DNA of 34,696 bases from CAYOSU01 sp964541255 (GCA_964541255.1 CAZIPL010000011.1:1-34696); one strand, 5' to 3'; shown: positions 15,259 to 24,191, counted from the first letter of the stretch. The notes: generated by a model not told the origin, from the sequence alone. Program-made: numbers and translations.

Positions 15259-16743
15259 TTATTCGTTCCAGTCAAGACTGCGCTTAACCGCTTTGTGCCA
15301 ACCGTGAAGCTTGGATTTTGCAACCTCTCTGTCCATATCGGGGATAAATTCTCTGCCGATGACGACGTTTCTTGCGATGTCTTCGAGGTTCTGGTATGCG
15401 CCCGTTGCAAGACCTGCCAAATATGCCGCGCCCAATCCCGTCGTTTCGGTAATTTCCGGACGTGTTATCTGAACGCCGAGTATGTCGGACTGGAATTGCA
15501 TGAGGAAGTTATTGTTGGAAGCTCCCCCGTCAACCTTAAGGATTTTGATTTTGCCTGCATCTTTTTCCATTGCGTGGATAACGTCGTAAGTCGAATATGC
15601 CATCGATTCGAGAACCGCTCTCACGAAATGATATTTATTCGCTCCTCTTGTAAGACCGCATACCGTGCCGCGTGCATTCATATCCCAATACGGTGCTCCG
15701 AGACCCGTAAACCCGGGGACGAAGTATACGCCGTTTGTATCTGGAACTCGCAATGCGTAACGCTCCGTGTCGGCGGCTTTTTCGATTAAAAGAAGCTCGT
15801 CTCTCAGCCACTGAACGCTTGATCCCGCGTTAAAAATACTTCCCTCATACGCATATGTGAGCTTTCCGCCGATGTTCCAAGCAACCGTCGTTACGAGGTT
15901 GTCATCGGAGAGTCTGAATTCGTCGCCTATGTTCATAAGGATAAAGCAACCTGTTCCGTAGGTGTTTTTCGCCATTCCTACGTCAAAGCAAGCCTGACCG
16001 AAAAGCGCTGCTTGCTGGTCGCCCGCGATCCCCGCAATGGGAACGGTTTTGCCGAGCAAGCGCGTGTAGCCGACAATGCCCGAAGATGGAACGACTTTCG
16101 GGAGTATCTCTTTGGGAATATTCATAATCTCGAGAAGCTCGTCGTCCCAATCGTTGGTTTTTATGTTATAAAGCATTGTTCTCGACGCGTTAGTCGAGTC
16201 GGTAACGAACGCTTCGCCGTCGGTAAGCTTCCAGATGAGGAATGTGTCGATCGTTCCGACTCTAAGTCTTCCTTGAGACAAAAACTCTTGGCTTTCGGGA
16301 ACGTTATCGAGAAGCCATCTGATTTTCGAGCCTGCAAAGTATGCGTCTACTACAAGTCCAGTGCGTTCGCGAATGAAGTCGAGATATTTTTCTTTCAAGG
16401 ATTCGCAATATTCCGTCGTTCTGCGGCATTGCCAGCAAATGGCGTTGTGAATTGGCTTACCCGTTTCGGAATCCCACATAACGACCGTTTCGCGCTGGTT
16501 CGTTATGCCGATACCGTAGATTTCTTCGGCGTCGACGTCTGCATATGCGACAACCTGTTGCATACTTGTCAGTTGTGCGCGCCAAATCTCCGCGGCGTCG
16601 TGCTCGACCCAGCCGGGATTAGGATAAATCTGCTTGAACTCTTGCGCTGCGATAGAAACGATTTTTCTGTCTACCGTGTCGTAAAGAAGCGCTCTTGCGC
16701 TGGTCGTTCCCTCGTCGAGGGAGAGTATATAACGTTTTTTCAT
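15259..16743 (-). CDS. glpK: Glycerol kinase
   Basis: GlpK phosphorylates glycerol to sn-glycerol-3-phosphate with ATP, trapping it in the cytoplasm. The 494-residue length is normal for the FGGY family. Seen: LDEGTTSARALLYD (phosphate loop, residues 9-22), GITNQRETVVMWD, GDQQAALFGQ (catalytic base Asp242), YGTGCF, FTGLGAPYWD and DGGASNNNFLMQF. I chose ATG 16743 because AAGGAG lies 5 nt upstream and the conserved N-terminus begins here; the frame is open further upstream. The loop around residues 225-234, GYTRLLGKTV, lacks the YHF(Y/F)G histidine that HPr phosphorylates in lactic acid bacteria and enterococci. The gene is divergent from the glycerol-3-phosphate dehydrogenase genes. Confidence 0.96.
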   Translation of the reverse strand: MKKRYILSLDEGTTSARALLYDTVDRKIVSIAAQEFKQIYPNPGWVEHDAAEIWRAQLTSMQQVVAYADVDAEEIYGIGITNQRETVVMWDSETGKPIHNAICWQCRRTTEYCESLKEKYLDFIRERTGLVVDAYFAGSKIRWLLDNVPESQEFLSQGRLRVGTIDTFLIWKLTDGEAFVTDSTNASRTMLYNIKTNDWDDELLEIMNIPKEILPKVVPSSGIVGYTRLLGKTVPIAGIAGDQQAALFGQACFDVGMAKNTYGTGCFILMNIGDEFRLSDDNLVTTVAWNIGGKLTYAYEGSIFNAGSSVQWLRDELLLIEKAADTERYALRVPDTNGVYFVPGFTGLGAPYWDMNARGTVCGLTRGANKYHFVRAVLESMAYSTYDVIHAMEKDAGKIKILKVDGGASNNNFLMQFQSDILGVQITRPEITETTGLGAAYLAGLATGAYQNLEDIARNVVIGREFIPDMDREVAKSKLHGWHKAVKRSLDWNE

Positions 16744-16801
16744 TTTTCTCCTTTTTTGCGATAAAACCGCAAAACATAAGCATATTAAATCATCTATGAA
16801 T

Positions 16802-16830
16802 ATTGTATAACAAAGCACGTGCGATTTCAA
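16802..16830 (-). promoter_or_regulatory. Promoter for the glpK-hydrolase operon
   Basis: On the minus strand TTGAAA (16830-16825), a 17-bp spacer and TACAAT (16807-16802). The spacer contains the 8-bp palindrome GCACGTGC, a possible regulator site. Confidence 0.65.
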
Positions 16831-16882
16831 GAGCAATTTACAATTTTTTGTACGCATACAAGCACTTGAAGTTGATTTGGTA

Positions 16883-16911
16883 TTGACTATTAGATGTTTT
16901 AGGTGTAAAAT
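16883..16911 (+). promoter_or_regulatory. Promoter for the glycerol-3-phosphate dehydrogenase operon
   Basis: TTGACT (16883-16888), a 17-bp spacer and TAAAAT (16906-16911), back to back with the glpK promoter. In the leader, CAAATAC (16930-16936) and GTATTTG (16941-16947) form a perfect 7-bp stem with loop TAAA. Confidence 0.7.
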
Positions 16912-16976
16912 ATATATCCGTAAGATAGGCAAATACTAAAGTATTTGACCAAAGAATATTAACGAGAGGAAATATT

Positions 16977-18407
16977 ATGACCTGTTTTGATATTGCGGTA
17001 ATAGGCGGTGGTGTGGTCGGTTCGGAAATCGCGAGAAGATTGACCGATTATTCGCTTAAGGTTGCGCTTATCGAGCGCTCGGCTGACGTTGCCGAGGGCG
17101 GTGCGTCGAAAGCGAACAGCGGCATAGTTCATGCGGGCTTCGATTGCCACGTCGGAACGCTCAAGGCAAAAGTAAACGTCTTGGGAAGTAAAATGTATCC
17201 CGCGCTTTGCGAGAGATTGGGCGTCGAGCTTATCAATTGCGGCGCGCTTGTAGTAGGTCGCAAGGAGGATTTGCCGAAGATTCAGAATCTATACGAGCAA
17301 GGCATCGCCAACGGCGTAGAGGGATTGGAAATCGTCGGAAGAGAGGAAATTTTGAAGTATTTGCCGACAGCGCACGAGGACATCGAATGCGCGCTTCACG
17401 CAAAAACATCGAGCATAATTTCTCCTTATTACGCGACAATCGCTATGGCTGAAGAAGCGGCTCTCAACGGTTGTGAGTTTTTATTCGACAGCAAGGTAGA
17501 AAAAATCGAAAGAGAGAACGGGATATATAAAATCACCGCGGGCGCAAACACGGTTTACGCAAAAGCGATCGTAAATGCGGCAGGTGCTGGAAGCTTGGAG
17601 ATAAACAAGCTCGCAAACGCAGAGGAATTCCCCTTGCGCTTTGCAAGAGGCGAGTATATGCTTCTTGACCTTACGGAAAAAGACTTTGCAAAATGCACGA
17701 TTTTCCCGCTTCCGACAAAGCTTGGCAAAGGCGTTCTCGTTTCTCCGACTGTTCACGGAAATATAATTTTGGGGCCTACCGCGATAGATTGCGAAGCTGA
17801 AGAAAACGTCGTTTCTTCTGAGGGGCTTGATTACATCAGAAACAACGTCGCAACGATGGCGGACAACGTCAATTACAGAAAGAACATCAGAGTCTTTGCG
17901 GGTAACAGAGTTATTTCGGGAGACGATTTTATCATAAGAAAATCCGATTTGGCGGAGAATTTCATTTATCTTGGCGGAATTTGTTCTCCGGGACTTTCTT
18001 CAGCACCGGCTATTGCGCTCGAGGTTGCGAAGCTTGTCGAAGAGCTCGGGTTCGAACTTAAAGAAAACAAGAATTTCGTAAGAAGAAAACCATATAAAGA
18101 GACAAGACATATGTCCGACGAAGAGCTTAACGCGCTCATCAAAGGAAACCCCGCATACGGGCATATCGTTTGCCGTTGCGAAAAAATCACGGAGGGCGAG
18201 ATTTTGGAGGCGATAAGAAGTCCTTTGCACCCGTCCACCGTTGACGGAGTCAAGAGACGCGTCAGAGCGGGAATGGGCAGATGCCAAGGCGGGTTCTGTA
18301 TGCCGACCGTTATGGAGCTTATCGCGAAAGAGAGGAACATTCCTCTTTCGAAAGTAACAAAGTTCGGAGGAAACTCCAACATCGTTTTCGACGAGGAGGA
18401 GAAATAA
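16977..18407 (+). CDS. FAD-dependent glycerol-3-phosphate dehydrogenase-like subunit with C-terminal Cys cluster
   Basis: The 476-residue protein has a DAO-fold FAD domain (VIGGGVVGSEIARRL at residues 8-22, SGIVHAGFD, LGGICSPGLSSAPAIA) and a C-terminal BFD-like domain with four cysteines, Cys399, Cys401, Cys436 and Cys441 (HIVCRCEK and GRCQGGFC), that probably bind an iron-sulfur cluster. This architecture, followed by a second FAD oxidoreductase and DUF1667, is the clostridial and thermotogal glycerol-3-phosphate dehydrogenase set. It would oxidise glycerol-3-phosphate to DHAP; lactate or 2-hydroxyacid substrates are alternatives. GAGAGGA lies 7 nt before the ATG. One base separates its stop codon from the next start. 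Confidence 0.88.
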   Translation: MTCFDIAVIGGGVVGSEIARRLTDYSLKVALIERSADVAEGGASKANSGIVHAGFDCHVGTLKAKVNVLGSKMYPALCERLGVELINCGALVVGRKEDLPKIQNLYEQGIANGVEGLEIVGREEILKYLPTAHEDIECALHAKTSSIISPYYATIAMAEEAALNGCEFLFDSKVEKIERENGIYKITAGANTVYAKAIVNAAGAGSLEINKLANAEEFPLRFARGEYMLLDLTEKDFAKCTIFPLPTKLGKGVLVSPTVHGNIILGPTAIDCEAEENVVSSEGLDYIRNNVATMADNVNYRKNIRVFAGNRVISGDDFIIRKSDLAENFIYLGGICSPGLSSAPAIALEVAKLVEELGFELKENKNFVRRKPYKETRHMSDEELNALIKGNPAYGHIVCRCEKITEGEILEAIRSPLHPSTVDGVKRRVRAGMGRCQGGFCMPTVMELIAKERNIPLSKVTKFGGNSNIVFDEEEK

Positions 18408-18408
18408 T

Positions 18409-19659
18409 ATGAACGAAAAATTCGACGTTTTGGTAATAGGCGGCGGCCCTGCGGGTATGAGCGCGGCGATTGCGGCGCACGACGAGGGGGCGAACGTAGC
18501 GATTATAGAAAGAGATTATCGCCTCGGCGGAATTCTTAACCAATGCATTCATAACGGTTTCGGACTTCATTACTTCGGCGAAGAGCTGACAGGCCCCGAA
18601 TATGCGGTCAGATTCAAAAAACTTGTCGAGGAAAGGAACATTCCGCTGTTCCTCAATACGATAGTTCTCGATATCGACACGGAGAAAAAGACTTTGCGTT
18701 GCATGAACGAAACGGGTGCGTTCTATCTTTCGGCGAAAAGCATTGTGCTTGCAATGGGCTGTAGAGAAAGAACGGCGGGCTCTATCATGCAGTGCGGATA
18801 TCGTCCCGCGGGCGTTTTCCCTGCAGGCTGCGCACAGAAGCTTGTTAACGTCAAGGGGCAAAAGGTCGGTAACGAAGTCGTTATCTTGGGTAGCGGCGAT
18901 ATAGGACTTATCATGGCAAGGCGTATGACGTTCGAGGGGGCGAAGGTCAAAATGGTATGCGAGCTTATGCCTTATTCTTCGGGGCTTAAACGTAATATCG
19001 TTCAGTGCCTCGACGATTTCGGCATTCCGCTTAAATTCTCTACGACGATAATCAAAGTCGAGGGGAAAGAGAGAGTCGAGGGCGTATGGATCGCAAAAGT
19101 CGGAAGCGACCTCAAGCCTATTGCGGGAACGGAAGAATACGTTCCGTGCGATACCGTTCTTCTTTCCGTAGGACTTGTTCCCGAAAACGACCTTATTTCG
19201 GGCAAAAACATCGAAATGAATCCCGTTACGAACGGTGCTTATGCCGATGAATTCAGAAGAACGAGCGTAGACGGTATTTTCTCTTGCGGAAACGTTTTGC
19301 ACGTGCACGACCTTGCGGATAACGCAAGTATAGAGGCGAAAACCGCGGGAATTTCCGCGGCAAGATACGCAAAGGGCGAAGCGCTTAAAAAGGCTGACGT
19401 AAAGGTTACTTGCGACGGAAAGGCAGTCAGATACGTAGTTCCGAAAGCAGTTACGACGGGCGAGGGCAAAGTCAACCTTTTCTTGAGAGTAGGCAATGTT
19501 TATAAAGACAAGAGGCTCGAAGTGACAAGCGGCGGAGAGGCTATTTTCAAGAAAAACGCATTGATATTTACTCCGGGCGAAATGGAAACAATAACGCTCG
19601 ACAAGTCGAAGATCAAGGGCGATGTATTCGTAACTCTCGTAGACAAGGAGGTTAAATAA
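18409..19659 (+). CDS. FAD/NAD-dependent oxidoreductase, second subunit of the G3P dehydrogenase set
   Basis: This 416-residue protein has an FAD motif, VLVIGGGPAGMSAAIAAHDEG, at the N-terminus and a second dinucleotide motif, VVILGSGDIGLIMARRM, near residue 160, the two-domain layout of pyridine nucleotide-disulfide oxidoreductases. A CxxG or CxxxxC redox disulfide is not obvious: GILNQC and AMGCRERT are the nearest Cys motifs. It probably passes electrons from the partner flavoprotein to NAD(P)+ or another carrier. AGGAGGAG overlaps the end of the upstream gene, and its stop codon overlaps the next start (TAATG), so translation is likely coupled. Confidence 0.88.
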   Translation: MNEKFDVLVIGGGPAGMSAAIAAHDEGANVAIIERDYRLGGILNQCIHNGFGLHYFGEELTGPEYAVRFKKLVEERNIPLFLNTIVLDIDTEKKTLRCMNETGAFYLSAKSIVLAMGCRERTAGSIMQCGYRPAGVFPAGCAQKLVNVKGQKVGNEVVILGSGDIGLIMARRMTFEGAKVKMVCELMPYSSGLKRNIVQCLDDFGIPLKFSTTIIKVEGKERVEGVWIAKVGSDLKPIAGTEEYVPCDTVLLSVGLVPENDLISGKNIEMNPVTNGAYADEFRRTSVDGIFSCGNVLHVHDLADNASIEAKTAGISAARYAKGEALKKADVKVTCDGKAVRYVVPKAVTTGEGKVNLFLRVGNVYKDKRLEVTSGGEAIFKKNALIFTPGEMETITLDKSKIKGDVFVTLVDKEVK

Positions 19660-19997
19660 TGGATACTATTTGCATAAACTGCCCGATGGGATGTCCTCTT
19701 CACATCGAGGAAATAAACGGAGAAATAAAGGTAATCGGAAACACTTGTAAGCGCGGCGAAACTTACGGCAAAGCGGAGTATACGATGCCCGTTCGTATGG
19801 TTACGTCACTTGTGAAGCTTTCAAACGGCGTTACTACAAGCGTCAGAACGAGTAATCCCGTTCCGAAAAAGATGATTTTCGACGTTTTGAAAGAAATCAA
19901 AAAGCTTACGCCGTCAGAAACCGTTAAATGCGGAGACGTTATTGCGACGAATATCGCGTCGTCGGGTGCCGATATTATCGTTACGGGGAATTTATAA
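19659..19997 (+). CDS. DUF1667 small cysteine protein of the G3P dehydrogenase set
   Basis: This 112-residue protein carries CINCPMGC (Cys5, Cys8, Cys12) and Cys30 in GNTCKRGETYG, matching DUF1667. The N-terminal four-cysteine motif should bind an iron-sulfur cluster or zinc. DUF1667 genes regularly follow the two flavoprotein genes of anaerobic glycerol-3-phosphate dehydrogenase, so an electron-transfer role in the complex is likely. The start overlaps the previous stop by 1 nt and AAGGAGG lies 7 nt upstream. Confidence 0.9.
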   Translation: MDTICINCPMGCPLHIEEINGEIKVIGNTCKRGETYGKAEYTMPVRMVTSLVKLSNGVTTSVRTSNPVPKKMIFDVLKEIKKLTPSETVKCGDVIATNIASSGADIIVTGNL

Positions 19998-20013
19998 AAA
20001 ACGCTTCATACTG

Positions 20014-20036
20014 CGAGAGCTCTATACGGGCTCTCG
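20014..20036 (+). terminator. Hairpin after the DUF1667 gene, weak terminator
   Basis: CGAGAGC (20014-20020) pairs with GCTCTCG (20030-20036). No T-run follows, so it may only stabilise the 3' end. Confidence 0.35.
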
Positions 20037-20266
20037 TACTATTGTCGCTCTGTGATAATTCTCTCGAAAAGTTGGCTTTGAGAGATGTTGTTTTGATTGA
20101 TAGATAAAAATCTTTAACAAAATCACAAAAGAGCGCGATAGCGGTTGTTTTATAAAAAGCGAAGCTATTGCAAAAGATTATTATCTGAGCAAAAAGTATA
20201 AAATAAAAACATAGGAAGAGTACGCATTGCAAGGTTTTGGACTTTCGATGTATTGCTAAAGCGCGG

Positions 20267-20350
20267 CAATCCCTCAGTCATTGCGAAATGCAATGACACC
20301 TCCATTACTAAAGAAGTCTTTGGCTTTGTGGCAAAGCATAATTGCTTTTC
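20267..20350. repeat. Remnant of a dispersed palindromic element, copy 2
   Basis: CAATCCCTCAG opens the element, TCATTGC and GCAATGA (20278-20284, 20290-20296) form a perfect stem, and ACTAAAGAAGTCTTTGGCTTTGTG closes it. The right part matches 5094-5120. The remainder of 20037-20488 has no gene I can support; a frame open from 20378 into mgtC is most simply the flank of this element. Confidence 0.5.
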
Positions 20351-20434
20351 TAAATGGATTGTCATTAGGCAAAGCGATTGCTTCTTATGGGTAAAAAAAC
20401 AAGAAGTTCTGTTTTGCTTGCTAGAGCTTGGAAC

Positions 20435-20463
20435 TTCGCGGTTTTTCAAAGTTTGGTTACAAT
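20435..20463 (+). promoter_or_regulatory. Possible promoter for the MgtC-family gene
   Basis: TACAAT (20458-20463) makes a good -10. The hexamer 17 bp upstream, TTCGCG (20435-20440), is a poor -35. A GAAGTTC/GAACTTC inverted pair lies across this region. Confidence 0.35.
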
Positions 20464-20488
20464 AAGTATTCTACGACAAGGGGTAAAA

Positions 20489-21148
20489 ATGATAGAGGGA
20501 ATTAGTTTTCAGATTGACGAAGAGCTTGAATACTTGCTTCGCATATTGATTGCGGGAGTATTGGGCTTTTTTATCGGTTTAGAGCGAAGCAAGCGCCAAA
20601 AGGAGGCGGGGCTTCGTACGCACTTTATAGTGTCTGCGGGCGCAGCGCTCATGATGTGCATATCGCTTGCGATGACGAGCGATCCCGCTCGAATTGCGGC
20701 GCAGATTGTTTCGGGTATAGGCTTTTTGGGCGCAGGTATGATTTTTTTCAAGCGCGAGGCTTTGCACGGTCTTACGACGGCGGCTGGTATATGGTTCACG
20801 GCGGGCGTAGGTATGGCGATAGGCAGCGGTATGTATGTTCTGGGCTGCGGTGCGACGGTTGTCGTTATCTTGGCGCAAGTGCTGTTCCATAATAAGATTT
20901 TCAGCGAAACGAACAATTATCATCTATTGCTCGTGAAGTTTGATTATGACAAGGAAACTTTGGCATTTTTGAAAAAGGTTTTCAAGGTCGATAGGTTTTC
21001 TCGATTTAAGGCGTATCATAACGAAAAAGGCGATATTGTCGCAGAGGCCGTTATAAGAACGCGCAATATGTGTACGGCAGACGAACTTGCGACGCTTATG
21101 ACGCAAAACGCCGAAATCAGATCTATTGAAAGGCTCGAAGATTGGTGA
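20489..21148 (+). CDS. MgtC/SapB-family membrane protein
   Basis: This 219-residue protein has an N-terminal membrane domain with about four TM segments. It carries family signatures GFFIGLERSKRQKEAGLRTH and FLGAGMIFFKREALHGLTTAAG at about residues 20-100, and a soluble C-terminal domain of ACT-like size. MgtC proteins act in magnesium limitation or modulate membrane ATPases, and many Firmicutes homologues have no known role. I chose ATG 20489 because AAGGGG lies 6 nt upstream; the frame continues upstream but runs into repeat-derived sequence. No magnesium riboswitch is visible upstream. Confidence 0.9.
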   Translation: MIEGISFQIDEELEYLLRILIAGVLGFFIGLERSKRQKEAGLRTHFIVSAGAALMMCISLAMTSDPARIAAQIVSGIGFLGAGMIFFKREALHGLTTAAGIWFTAGVGMAIGSGMYVLGCGATVVVILAQVLFHNKIFSETNNYHLLLVKFDYDKETLAFLKKVFKVDRFSRFKAYHNEKGDIVAEAVIRTRNMCTADELATLMTQNAEIRSIERLEDW

Positions 21149-21370
21149 TAAATCGGCGCGTCAAAACGGCTGAGAAATAATGTGCCTTTTGAGTCTTAAT
21201 CCATAGCGTGTGGCAGCATAAGAGGTTTTTGCATAGAAAAGACAGAAGCTTGAAGAATGATTTCAAGGAGAAATACAATTGTTTTAAAAAACCGTTTTTT
21301 CGGCAAAAGATAGTTTTCTATAAGCCATTACTTCTTTTAAGGGCTGACGTCTTAACGGAAAGTATAAATA

Positions 21371-21411
21371 AAACAACGCTCCGAAGTTTTCTTCGAAGCG
21401 TTGTTCTTTTA
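21371..21411 (+). terminator. Intrinsic terminator downstream of the MgtC-family gene
   Basis: AACAACGCTCCGAAG (21372-21386) pairs with CTTCGAAGCGTTGTT (21391-21405) with one mismatch, followed by CTTTT. The rest of 21149-21640 holds no supported gene, only a 17-bp palindrome GAAGTGATATACACTTC at 21477-21493. Confidence 0.75.
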
Positions 21412-21640
21412 TGTATGAATAGATTGTTGAAAGTGTGATGATACAAAATTGTATATCTGCAAAAGAAATTAGCATAGAAGTGATATACACTTCAAAAAGT
21501 TCCAGCTAAACTTTTAGGGCTGTTTCAAAATCAGCCATTATGGAGTGATATATCAATATCATATTATCCATTGAAACCCAAAGCAATTTAGTTTTAACCC
21601 GATCAATTTGGAATCTAAAAATACATAATACGGATATGTT

Positions 21641-24148
21641 TTAATTAACTTTAATAGTTATGGTTTCTTCATTACAGTTTTCTGCCGAGACTTTGACGGT
21701 GATCGTTCCGCCGTTTGTGTTTGAGCGAATGACGGCAAGGCTTCTCCCGTAATAAGTCGTATGAACGTTGTCGGTATAAAGCTCTTCCGTGCAAGGGGAA
21801 GCGTTACCAAAGCCGATAAGCTCGCCTGCGCCCGAAACGGTGACGGTAACGAGTCTGTCTTCCGAAGCTTTGACGGTGCCGTTTTCGTCTGCGAGATTGA
21901 TTTCAAGGTGGCACAAATCATGTCCGTCGGATGAAAGAATTGTTTTGTCGGGGATAAGTTGCAAAACCGTTTCTTTGTTTGCGGTGACGAGCTCGTCTTT
22001 CCCTAAAATATTGCCCTTTTCGTCATAAGAAACAGCCGTAAGAGTGCCGCCGAAGTATTCCGTTTCGTAAGTTGCTTGACACTCGACGGGTGTTTTTTTG
22101 CCAAGCGATACTCCGTCCTTGAATAGTTCGACTGTCGGTGCGTTGCAATAAACGACTATCACGGCAGTTCTTCCCTCGCAACCGCTCCACGACCAAGAAT
22201 GCACTGCGTCGGAATATCTCCATGCGCTTATTATGTGGTTTTCGTGTGCGTGTGTCAAAGGTTCAACGCCGATGTAGGGGGAAGATGTGAGATTATATGA
22301 GGCTTTATTGAGCCAAACATCGGGGCGGCAGTTGCCTAATATGTCGATAGTTCCCGAGCCCGCCAAAAGGAACGGATATTCCTTGTCTTTCGTGCCGACG
22401 CTGTCGTAGCAGAATGCTCCGATGCCTGCTTCGCCCAAATAATCCCAGCCCGTCCAGATAAAATCGCCTACGCAATAGGGGCAAGCGAGAACTTGCTGCC
22501 AGTTTTGATATATTTTTTGCGGGAGAGTTTCGGAGCCTACGGAAATTCTATCGGGGTATTCCGTCGCGTCGAGCGTATAACGAGAAGTAGCGTAGTTATA
22601 TCCCGCAATATCAAGAGCGGCATATGCGTCTTCGCTTAAAAATTTCGCTATATCTTGCTTGACGACGTTTTGTTGCGCTTCTTTCATAGACATCATCATC
22701 TTGTTGAAGTATTCGCTTCCGACAAGCTTGCCGTCTTTTTTGTCTCCTGCGTCTTTTTGCATTCCGAGTGCCGCCATTCCTGCATCCATAGAATCTCCCT
22801 CTTCGGGCTTTTTAGGCGCGGGGTGAGAGGTCTGCATGTTGGCAAGAGTAGCCAATGCTTTCGGATTTTTAGGCTCAGGAGGACGAACGGGGTCGCCGTC
22901 TTCGGGCTTATATACGCCAAGTCCTGCGAAATGCATTACGTTGAGCGACATATTGATTCCGCACGTTACGGGGCGAGTGCTGTCTAAATCGCGGCAAATT
23001 TTCGCCATTTTTTCGGTGTAAGCTATGCCGCTCGGTTCTGCAGTTTCCGTAACCTCGTTTCCGAGCGAATACATAATAACCGACGGATGAGAAATATCCT
23101 TGCGAACCATTGCGGTAAGGTCGGTTTCATAATACTCTTCGAAGTAAGTCGCGTAATCGAATCGGTTTTTATGCTCGTACCACATATCGACGAATTCGTC
23201 CATTACGTATAATCCCACTTTGTCGCACGCGTCAAGAAGTGCTTTCGATGCGGGGTTATGAGCCATTCTTATTGCGTTGAAGCCCGCTTCTTTCATAATT
23301 TTTGCTCGTCTTAATGCTGCGGCGGGATATTCGCATGCCCCCAAAACGCCGTTGTCGTGATGTATGCACGCGCCGCGAAGCTTGGTTTCGACTCCGTTAA
23401 TAAAAAGTCCTTTGGTGCTCCAAGTGCGGTGGCAGATTCCGAATTCGACCGATTGGGTGTCGACAACAACTCCGTTTTCTTCCAAATCGACGGTTGCGGT
23501 ATATAGATTAGGGCTGTCTGCGCTCCATAAAAGCGCGTCGGAAATTTCGATAGTAGCGTCGTTTCCGAGTGCTTTTGCGACGGTTTTTCCGGCTTTTGAA
23601 ATTGTTACTTTGCTTGTTCCGCTTGTTGCCAATGTTTTTACGCGAATTACCGCAGGAGCGGAAGAAACTGTGAATACCTGAACACCGTCGACTTCGATAT
23701 GGTTTTTGTTTCCGACGTGAAGATATACGGGGCGATATATTCCGCCGCCCGAATACCAACGCGTGCAAGGTTCGCCGCTGTTATCGGCAATTACGGTTAT
23801 GGTATTTTCTTCGTCGAAAAGAAGCTTATCCGTCAAATCGAGAACAAAGCCCGTATAGCCGTATGGCTGGAAAGCGATTTTCTCGCCGTTAAGGAAAATT
23901 TCCGCTCTTTGATATATTCCCTCGAATTCGATATATACGCTTTGATTTTTGAAATCGTTAGGCAAAACAAACTTTTTTTCGTATTTATACTTTCCGCCGG
24001 GGAAATATCCCGTGGTTTTCCCGTTAAGGCACGTGGCGGAACGCTTCTCGTGAAGCATTGCGTCGTGCGGAAGAGAAAGCGTTATCGCATGGCTTTCGTC
24101 ACCGAATTTTGAAAACAGCCAGTCTTGATTAAAATCGAGTTTTTTCAT
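21641..24148 (-). CDS. GH2 beta-galactosidase-like glycosidase
   Basis: This 835-residue protein has the GH2 layout: an N-terminal sugar-binding jelly roll (FNQDWLFSKFG, LPHDAMLHE, WYSGGGIYRPVYLH), an Ig-like domain, then the TIM barrel. LRGACIHHDNGVLG, GFNAIRMAHNPAS and the acid/base Glu365 in SLGNEV are clear. The probable nucleophile Glu540 lies in VGSETLP. Two C-terminal beta domains follow, resembling DUF4982 and a GH2 C-terminal Ig domain. Between the two catalytic residues, about residues 415-490, lies an unusual Pro/Lys/Met-rich insert. There is no signal peptide. Beta-galactosidase is most likely; beta-glucuronidase is less so. AAGGAG lies 7 nt before the ATG. Confidence 0.92.
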   Translation of the reverse strand: MKKLDFNQDWLFSKFGDESHAITLSLPHDAMLHEKRSATCLNGKTTGYFPGGKYKYEKKFVLPNDFKNQSVYIEFEGIYQRAEIFLNGEKIAFQPYGYTGFVLDLTDKLLFDEENTITVIADNSGEPCTRWYSGGGIYRPVYLHVGNKNHIEVDGVQVFTVSSAPAVIRVKTLATSGTSKVTISKAGKTVAKALGNDATIEISDALLWSADSPNLYTATVDLEENGVVVDTQSVEFGICHRTWSTKGLFINGVETKLRGACIHHDNGVLGACEYPAAALRRAKIMKEAGFNAIRMAHNPASKALLDACDKVGLYVMDEFVDMWYEHKNRFDYATYFEEYYETDLTAMVRKDISHPSVIMYSLGNEVTETAEPSGIAYTEKMAKICRDLDSTRPVTCGINMSLNVMHFAGLGVYKPEDGDPVRPPEPKNPKALATLANMQTSHPAPKKPEEGDSMDAGMAALGMQKDAGDKKDGKLVGSEYFNKMMMSMKEAQQNVVKQDIAKFLSEDAYAALDIAGYNYATSRYTLDATEYPDRISVGSETLPQKIYQNWQQVLACPYCVGDFIWTGWDYLGEAGIGAFCYDSVGTKDKEYPFLLAGSGTIDILGNCRPDVWLNKASYNLTSSPYIGVEPLTHAHENHIISAWRYSDAVHSWSWSGCEGRTAVIVVYCNAPTVELFKDGVSLGKKTPVECQATYETEYFGGTLTAVSYDEKGNILGKDELVTANKETVLQLIPDKTILSSDGHDLCHLEINLADENGTVKASEDRLVTVTVSGAGELIGFGNASPCTEELYTDNVHTTYYGRSLAVIRSNTNGGTITVKVSAENCNEETITIKVN

Positions 24149-24191
24149 AAATTCTCCTTATTGGCAAATGGAATAAAATAATTCTAAATAA

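Noticed and set aside
16012..16764. Plus-strand ORF (250 codons) opposite glpK
   Set aside because: Antisense shadow of glycerol kinase, with Cys/Arg-rich composition and no recognisable domain.
18319..19308. Long minus-strand ORF (329 codons) opposite the second G3P dehydrogenase gene
   Set aside because: It lies wholly antisense to well-supported flavoprotein genes, is rich in Arg, Cys and His, and has no motif or ribosome-binding site. Codon bias of the real genes explains it.
20037..20488. Magnesium-sensing leader before the MgtC-family gene
   Set aside because: No M-box-like conserved segments or expression-platform terminator could be found; the region is mostly a degraded repeat.
21208..21438. 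Plus-strand ORF (76 codons) after mgtC
   Set aside because: It runs through the terminator hairpin at 21371-21405, is basic and low in information, and lacks a start context.
21518..21540. GGGCTGTTTCAAAATCAGCC as a possible insertion-sequence end
   Set aside because: Some IS elements have similar ends, but there is no transposase fragment nearby and no matching second end in the window.
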